A stretch of DNA of 9,976 nt, taken from NCBI GenBank assembly GCA_016287065.1, contig JAEEVB010000076.1, positions 1-9,976 on the forward strand. The letters run 5' to 3'. The notes under the pieces were generated by a model, which saw only the letters and a program-made list of their open reading frames with translations, was not told where the DNA came from and made no database searches. Positions 5,937 to 9,976 of this stretch are shown piece by piece (positions within the stretch are counted from its first letter, which is position 1; every line of letters begins with the position of its first letter). This stretch comes from Muribaculaceae bacterium (GTDB taxonomy: Bacteria > Bacteroidota > Bacteroidia > Bacteroidales > Muribaculaceae). Made by a program: the position numbers and the translations under genes.

Positions 5937-5952
5937 TTGAGCGCCTTTTTTT
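5923..5952 (+). terminator. Bidirectional intrinsic terminator overlapping a gene end
   Basis: AAAAAGGCGCT (5923-5933) and AGCGCCTTTTT (5940-5950) form a perfect 11-base-pair stem around a six-base loop that contains the TGA stop codon of the upstream gene. T runs follow on both strands, so it can end transcription of the plus-strand operon and of the converging polA gene. Confidence 0.9.
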
Positions 5953-5964
5953 GATGGAATTATG

Positions 5965-5998
5965 ATAGCGGACGGGATAATCCTTGTTCGCTATTTTT
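5965..5998 (+). terminator. Second, back-up terminator on the plus strand
   Basis: ATAGCG-AC and GT-CGCTAT arms (5965-5973 and 5986-5994, one mismatch) enclose a further GGA/TCC pairing, and a short T run follows to 5998. It lies between the strong terminator and the polA stop and would block read-through into polA. Confidence 0.5.
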
Positions 5999-5999
5999 G

Positions 6000-8795
6000 T
6001 TAGTGGGCGTCGAGCCAGTTGGCGCCGGTGCCGTGGCTGGCGGTGAGGCGCACGCCGCCCTTGTAGGCGTTCTCCATTTCCTCTACCACAATACGGGTCA
6101 CCTGCTCGAGTTCGTCGGGGCGTACATCGAAGTTGAGTTCGTCATGCACTTGCAGAATCATCTTCGACTGGATGTTCTCCTCCTTGAATCGACGGTAGAT
6201 GTGAATCATGGCAATCTTGATGATGTCGGCAGCGGTGCCCTGGATGGGCGCGTTGATGGCATTGCGCTCACTGAAGCTGCGCACCACGGCATTGCGCGAG
6301 TTGATGTCAGGCAACATGCGTCGGCGGCCATAGAGTGTGGTCACATAGCCTTTTTCCTTGGCCTGTGCGATGCTGCGGTCGATGTAGGCGCGCACCTGCG
6401 GGAAAGTCTGGAAGTAGCCGTCGATGAGCATCTTAGACTCGGCACGGGGAATGTTGAGCCGTTCCGAAAGTCCGAATGCCGAGATGCCGTAGAGGATGCC
6501 GAAGTTGGCGGTCTTGGCTTTGCGACGCTGGTCGGGGGTGACATCTTCGAGCCGCTCGTGGTAGATTTTGGCGGCAGTGATGGCGTGGATGTCGTGCCCG
6601 TGCTTGAAGGCATCGAGCATGGTGGCATCCTGGCTCAGGTCGGCCACCAGGCGCAGTTCAATCTGCGAGTAGTCGGCACTGAAGAACACATTGCCGTCGG
6701 CGGGGATGAAGGCCTTGCGAATCTCGCGGCCCTCCTCGTTGCGCACGGGAATGTTCTGCAGGTTGGGATTGGTCGACGAGAGTCGGCCTGTGGCGGTAAC
6801 CGTCTGGTTATAGGTGGTGTGGATGCGGCCCGTTCGGCGGTTGATGAGCGCCGGCAGGGCGTTGACATAGGTGGAGAGCAGTTTGCGAATGCCGCGCAGT
6901 TCCAGAATCTTGTCGACGAGCGGGTGACGATCGCGCAATTTCATGAGCACCTCCTCGGTGGTGGAGTATTGGCCCGTCTTGGTTTTCTTGGCCTTGGCAT
7001 CGAGTTGCAGGTGGTCGAAGAGGATTTCTCCCACCTGTGCGGGCGAGGCGGTGTTGAACTGCTTGCCGGCCAATTCGTGGCATTGCCGCTCCAGTTCGTC
7101 GACTTGTGCGGTGAGGGTCACCGAGTAGTCGTTGAGGGCCTTCACATCGATGCGTGCACCGGCTATTTCCATAGCGGCAAGCACCTCGATAAGAGGTAGT
7201 TCGATGTCGGTGAGCAGGTGTGTCTGCTGGTTGTCGGCAAGTGCTTTGTCGAGTGCTTCGGGCAAGTCAAGGGTGATGTCAGCGAGTTCGCACACCAGGT
7301 TGCAGAGTTTGTCGGCGGGCACTTCCTGCAGTTTCTTCTGTCCACGACCTTTGGGGCCGAACACTGTTTCGGGATCGATGGTCTGATAGTTGAGTATATC
7401 GCGGGCAATGTTGGCGGTAGCGTGATTGCGCTCGGGTTGCAGCAGGTAGTGGGCTACCGAGGTGTCGTAGTACTGTGCCTGGAAGTGGATGCCGGCATTG
7501 TGCAGCATCACCATGTCGCGCTTCACATCGTTGCTGACGATGCGCACTTGCTTGTTCTCGAAAAGGGGTCGCACCACATCGGTCATCCACCCAAAGCCGT
7601 CAAGGGGCAGGTAGAAGGCGGTGTAGCGTTCACTGGCAAGGGCGAAGCCCAGAATCTGTGCCGTCATGGCCTCATCGCCTGCCGCCACGATGTTGACCGC
7701 CACCGAGGGCGATTTCACAAGTCGTTCAATCACCTTGGCAGCCTCGTCGAGGTCGGCCACCACCTGATAGTTGTGGTTGTGTGACTTGAGGGTGATAGTT
7801 TCCACGACGGGGGTTGGTTCGGCGGGAGCGTGGGCAAAGTCGAAGAGCGAGGGCTGCTGTGTGGCGTTGCGGGCAGGGGCGGGTTCAACGGGTGCTGGAG
7901 CGGCAACGCCTTCGAGTCCTATGTTGGCCTCGGCATGGTCGATGATGCGTGTAGCAAGCGTCTTGAAGTCGAGTTCGTTGAACACGGTGCGCATTGCCTG
8001 GAAGTCGGCCGGCCGGCGCTGCAGTTGCTCTTCATCGAAGTCCATGGGCACATCAGTCTTGATGGTGGCGAGGAACTTCGAGAACCTGATTTGCTCGGCA
8101 TTGTTCTCGATTTTGTCCTTGAGGCTGCCTTTGAGTTCGCTTGTTGATTCCAGCAAGTGCTCGATGCTGCCATACTGCTGCACGAGTTTCTCAGCGGTCT
8201 TGGGGCCCACGCCGGGGCAGCCTGGAATGTTGTCGGCCGTGTCGCCCATGAGGCCCAGGATGTCGATGACCTGCAGGGGATCGGTGATGCCGTACTTTGC
8301 CTTGATTTCGTCAACGCCCAGCACCTCGTTCTTGCCAGGGTTGTAGATTTTGGCGTGTTCGTTCACCAGTTGTCCGAAGTCCTTGTCGCCGGTCACCATG
8401 TAGGTCATGAAACCCGCCGAAGAGGCTTTTTGTGAGAGGGTGCCTATCACATCGTCGGCCTCAAAGCCCGGCACCTCGAAGATGGGGATGCGGTAGGCCT
8501 CGAGAATGCGCTTGATGTAGGGCACCGCCACCTTGATGCCCTCGGGTGTCTCGTCGCGGTTGGCCTTGTATTGCTCATAGGCCTCATGCCTGAAGGTCTT
8601 GCCTTTGGGGTCAAAGCACACGGCGATGTGCGAGGGATTCTCGCGTTTGAGCAGGTCCTGCAGAGTGTTGACAAAGCCGAAAATGGCGCTGGTGTCGATG
8701 CCGCTTTTTGAGAAGCGCGGATTTCGCATCAGTGCATAGTAAGCCCTGAAAATAAGTGCATAAGCATCAAGTAGAAAAAGCCTTTTTTGTTCCAT
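6000..8795 (-). CDS. polA: DNA polymerase I
   Basis: The 931-residue product is full length. Residues 1-290 are the 5'-3' (flap) exonuclease, with acidic sites at Asp10, FEADD (111-115), TGDKD (135-139) and GDTADN (184-189). Residues 296-330 form an Ala/Pro-rich linker containing QPSLF (314-318), which resembles a sliding-clamp-binding pentapeptide. Residues 340-520 are the 3'-5' exonuclease fold, but its active site is degenerate: the DTET motif reads NIVA (368-371), and the third-motif Asp (501 in Escherichia coli) is Leu504. Only Asp427 of motif II remains. Residues 540-931 are the polymerase domain, with motif A DYSQIELR (708-715), motif B RRKAKTANFGILYG (757-770, Phe765 at the sugar-selecting position) and motif C QVHDE (882-886). 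The enzyme should therefore fill gaps and remove primers but not proofread. The gene has its own promoter and converges on the upstream operon, sharing a terminator with it. Confidence 0.98.
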   Translation of the reverse strand: MEQKRLFLLDAYALIFRAYYALMRNPRFSKSGIDTSAIFGFVNTLQDLLKRENPSHIAVCFDPKGKTFRHEAYEQYKANRDETPEGIKVAVPYIKRILEAYRIPIFEVPGFEADDVIGTLSQKASSAGFMTYMVTGDKDFGQLVNEHAKIYNPGKNEVLGVDEIKAKYGITDPLQVIDILGLMGDTADNIPGCPGVGPKTAEKLVQQYGSIEHLLESTSELKGSLKDKIENNAEQIRFSKFLATIKTDVPMDFDEEQLQRRPADFQAMRTVFNELDFKTLATRIIDHAEANIGLEGVAAPAPVEPAPARNATQQPSLFDFAHAPAEPTPVVETITLKSHNHNYQVVADLDEAAKVIERLVKSPSVAVNIVAAGDEAMTAQILGFALASERYTAFYLPLDGFGWMTDVVRPLFENKQVRIVSNDVKRDMVMLHNAGIHFQAQYYDTSVAHYLLQPERNHATANIARDILNYQTIDPETVFGPKGRGQKKLQEVPADKLCNLVCELADITLDLPEALDKALADNQQTHLLTDIELPLIEVLAAMEIAGARIDVKALNDYSVTLTAQVDELERQCHELAGKQFNTASPAQVGEILFDHLQLDAKAKKTKTGQYSTTEEVLMKLRDRHPLVDKILELRGIRKLLSTYVNALPALINRRTGRIHTTYNQTVTATGRLSSTNPNLQNIPVRNEEGREIRKAFIPADGNVFFSADYSQIELRLVADLSQDATMLDAFKHGHDIHAITAAKIYHERLEDVTPDQRRKAKTANFGILYGISAFGLSERLNIPRAESKMLIDGYFQTFPQVRAYIDRSIAQAKEKGYVTTLYGRRRMLPDINSRNAVVRSFSERNAINAPIQGTAADIIKIAMIHIYRRFKEENIQSKMILQVHDELNFDVRPDELEQVTRIVVEEMENAYKGGVRLTASHGTGANWLDAH

Positions 8796-8820
8796 ATCTA
8801 TGCTCGTGAAAGTGTTGTTA

Positions 8821-8852
8821 CAAAGATAGTGTAAATATGTTGCAATGGCAAT
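8821..8852 (-). promoter_or_regulatory. polA promoter (Bacteroidetes type)
   Basis: On the minus strand, ATTG (8852-8849, one mismatch to TTTG) is followed after 20 bases by TATCTTTG (8828-8821), a perfect -7 box. Transcription would start near 8814, giving a leader of about 20 bases before the polA ATG at 8795. Confidence 0.65.
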
Positions 8853-9225
8853 ATATTCGCTGAAAATTCATGGTCAATTATGATGAAAATATTTGTCCTA
8901 ACTTGAGATAATGATATATTCAAAAGGTGTTAACAAAGATCGTTTAAAAAAGCAAAAATCTGGCTAAAGTTGGAATTTGTAAATGAAATGAAAATTACAC
9001 GAAGCCCTTTTTGCTATAACTGCTGGTTTCGGTGTGAATAATTTGTGTTGTAATAGTTATTTTTATCGCAAAATAATTGGAAAATGTGTGTGGCCTTCTT
9101 GCTACGCGAACCATAACCACAAAAATCTCTGCAGAGTCAAAGAAGTTTTCGCCTATACTATCAAGGTTTACTAGGTGAAAACACTGATTTTTTAGTGGTT
9201 TTTGGGGGGAGTGTGGGGATGTGAT

Positions 9226-9256
9226 TTTGAAATGTGAGGAAAAAATGTTACTTTTA
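9226..9256 (+). promoter_or_regulatory. Candidate promoter for the NapH-like gene
   Basis: TTTG (9226-9229), a 19-base spacer, and TACTTTTA (9249-9256, one mismatch to TAnnTTTG at the last base). The predicted leader is about 65 bases. Confidence 0.5.
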
Positions 9257-9327
9257 CGGAATTATTAAGAAATTGCTAAGAGATTAGTCGATAATTAACA
9301 AGTTTACTATAGAAAACCAATTCACTT

Positions 9328-9976
9328 ATGCTACGAAAAATAAGAATCATTTTAGCGGCAGTGTGCTTCACGCTCATCACCTTGTTGCTGCTCGATTTCT
9401 CGGGTACGCTACATCACTGGCTGGGCTGGCTCGCTAAGGTGCAGCTGTTGCCTGCCGTGCTGGCGCTGAACGCGGTGGTGATTGTGGTGCTGGCACTGCT
9501 CACGCTCGTCTTTGGCCGCATCTACTGTTCGGTGATATGCCCGCTGGGCGTGTTCCAGGACATTGTGTCGTGGATTCACGGCAGGAAAAAGAAGAATCGC
9601 TTCAGCTACAGTCCCGCCAAGAACTGGCTGCGCTATGCCATGCTGGTGCTGCTCATTGTGGCTGTGGTGCTGGGACTGGGCATCGTGATAGCCCTGCTTG
9701 CCCCCTATGGCACCTACGGGCGTTTTGTGAACACTTTCCTGCAGCCGCTCTATGTGTGGGGCAACAATGTGCTGGCCTCTATCAGCGAACACTTCGACAG
9801 TTATGCCTTCTACAGCAAGGATGTGTGGCTCAAGAGCCTGCCTGTGCTGCTGGTGACGCTGGGCGTGATTGTGGCCATCGTGGTGCTGGCCTGGAAGCAT
9901 GGCCGCACCTGGTGTAACAGCATCTGCCCCGTTGGCACCACTTTGAGTTTCCTGGCCCGCTTCTCGTGGTTCAAGG
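9328..9976 (+). CDS. NapH/NosR-like polytopic membrane iron-sulfur protein, 5' part
   Basis: The frame starts at ATG 9328 and is still open at the window end, giving 216 residues. It has about four hydrophobic spans (roughly 8-23, 43-62, 103-125, 172-188). Two cysteine motifs lie at membrane edges: GRIYCSVICPLGVFQD (Cys67, Cys71) and GRTWCNSICPVGTTLSF (Cys196, Cys200). The paired CxxxCP motifs after hydrophobic segments are the hallmark of the NapH/NosR/YccM-type family, membrane proteins that pass electrons from quinol or flavin carriers to periplasmic or cytoplasmic partners, usually with ferredoxin-type 4Fe-4S clusters further along. Those C-terminal clusters would lie beyond the window. 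Between residues 128 and 170 there is a larger, probably extracytoplasmic, loop. The partner redox enzyme cannot be identified from this window. Confidence 0.85.
   Translation, partial: MLRKIRIILAAVCFTLITLLLLDFSGTLHHWLGWLAKVQLLPAVLALNAVVIVVLALLTLVFGRIYCSVICPLGVFQDIVSWIHGRKKKNRFSYSPAKNWLRYAMLVLLIVAVVLGLGIVIALLAPYGTYGRFVNTFLQPLYVWGNNVLASISEHFDSYAFYSKDVWLKSLPVLLVTLGVIVAIVVLAWKHGRTWCNSICPVGTTLSFLARFSWFK

Larger units (their letters stand above)
8796..9327. other. Long AT-rich intergenic region between divergent genes
   Basis: These 532 bases hold no reading frame I would defend on either strand. The left end carries the polA promoter. At 9226-9256 there is a promoter candidate for the gene to the right. 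Near 9177-9202 AAAACACT and AGTGGTTTTT could form an imperfect hairpin, followed by a G-rich stretch (9203-9220). No tRNA, riboswitch or CRISPR structure was recognised. Confidence 0.6.

Noticed and set aside
5997..7199. A 400-codon open frame on the plus strand opposite polA, and similar long frames opposite other GC-rich genes (for example 442-1128 and 1196-1876 on the minus strand)
   Set aside because: These follow codon-position bias of the real genes on the opposite strand, have no recognisable domains, and overlap genes of certain identity.
9203..9222. G-quadruplex in the G-rich stretch
   Set aside because: Only two runs of three or more G are present close together, too few for a standard intramolecular quadruplex.

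Overview
The window is chromosomal DNA from a member of the Bacteroidales, most like the gut Muribaculaceae/Prevotellaceae group. Three things point there. The housekeeping proteins look Bacteroidetes-like. Start codons have AT-rich leaders rather than Shine-Dalgarno sequences. Several genes have Bacteroidetes-type promoters (TTTG, about 20 bases, then TAnnTTTG), best seen before panB (3673-3704) and polA (8852-8821, minus strand). The family placement is an inference from general character; no marker gene for it is present.

Layout. 1-472: the 3' end of an IS3-family element (IS150-like transposase plus right inverted repeat) that ends 41 bases before rdgB. 514-1152: rdgB, which removes damaged purine nucleotides. 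1211-2512: a CyuA/UPF0597 L-cysteine desulfidase-like Fe-S enzyme. 2562-3700: an AT-rich block bounded by perfect 29-base direct repeats. It carries a lipoprotein-like reading frame and a TonB C-terminal-like reading frame that look like one gene split by a -1 frameshift near 3264-3275. The right-hand repeat is also most of the panB promoter. 3735-4556: panB (pantothenate/CoA synthesis). 4557-4695: a hairpin, then a heptanucleotide repeat array (TTTAGGG-like) that reverses strand midway. 4696-5936: two tandem paralogues with an identical 63-residue cysteine-cluster N-terminus and unrelated C-termini, one a TonB C-terminal domain and the other an acidic tail behind a lipobox. 5923-5998: two terminators; the first overlaps the end of the second paralogue and can serve convergent transcription. 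6000-8795 (minus): polA, complete, with a degenerate 3'-5' exonuclease site. 8796-9327: a long AT-rich intergenic region with divergent promoters. 9328-9976: the start of a NapH/NosR-like polytopic membrane protein with CxxxCP motifs, cut by the window end.

The housekeeping genes (rdgB, cyuA, panB, polA) are independent metabolic or repair functions and do not form one pathway. The accessory signal is concentrated in 2560-5940: an AT-rich insertion bounded by direct repeats, a broken TonB-like gene, a strand-switching heptamer array, and a two-gene set in which a constant cysteine-rich N-terminus is joined to different envelope-facing tails. The best candidate for something under-described is that constant-head/variable-tail family.
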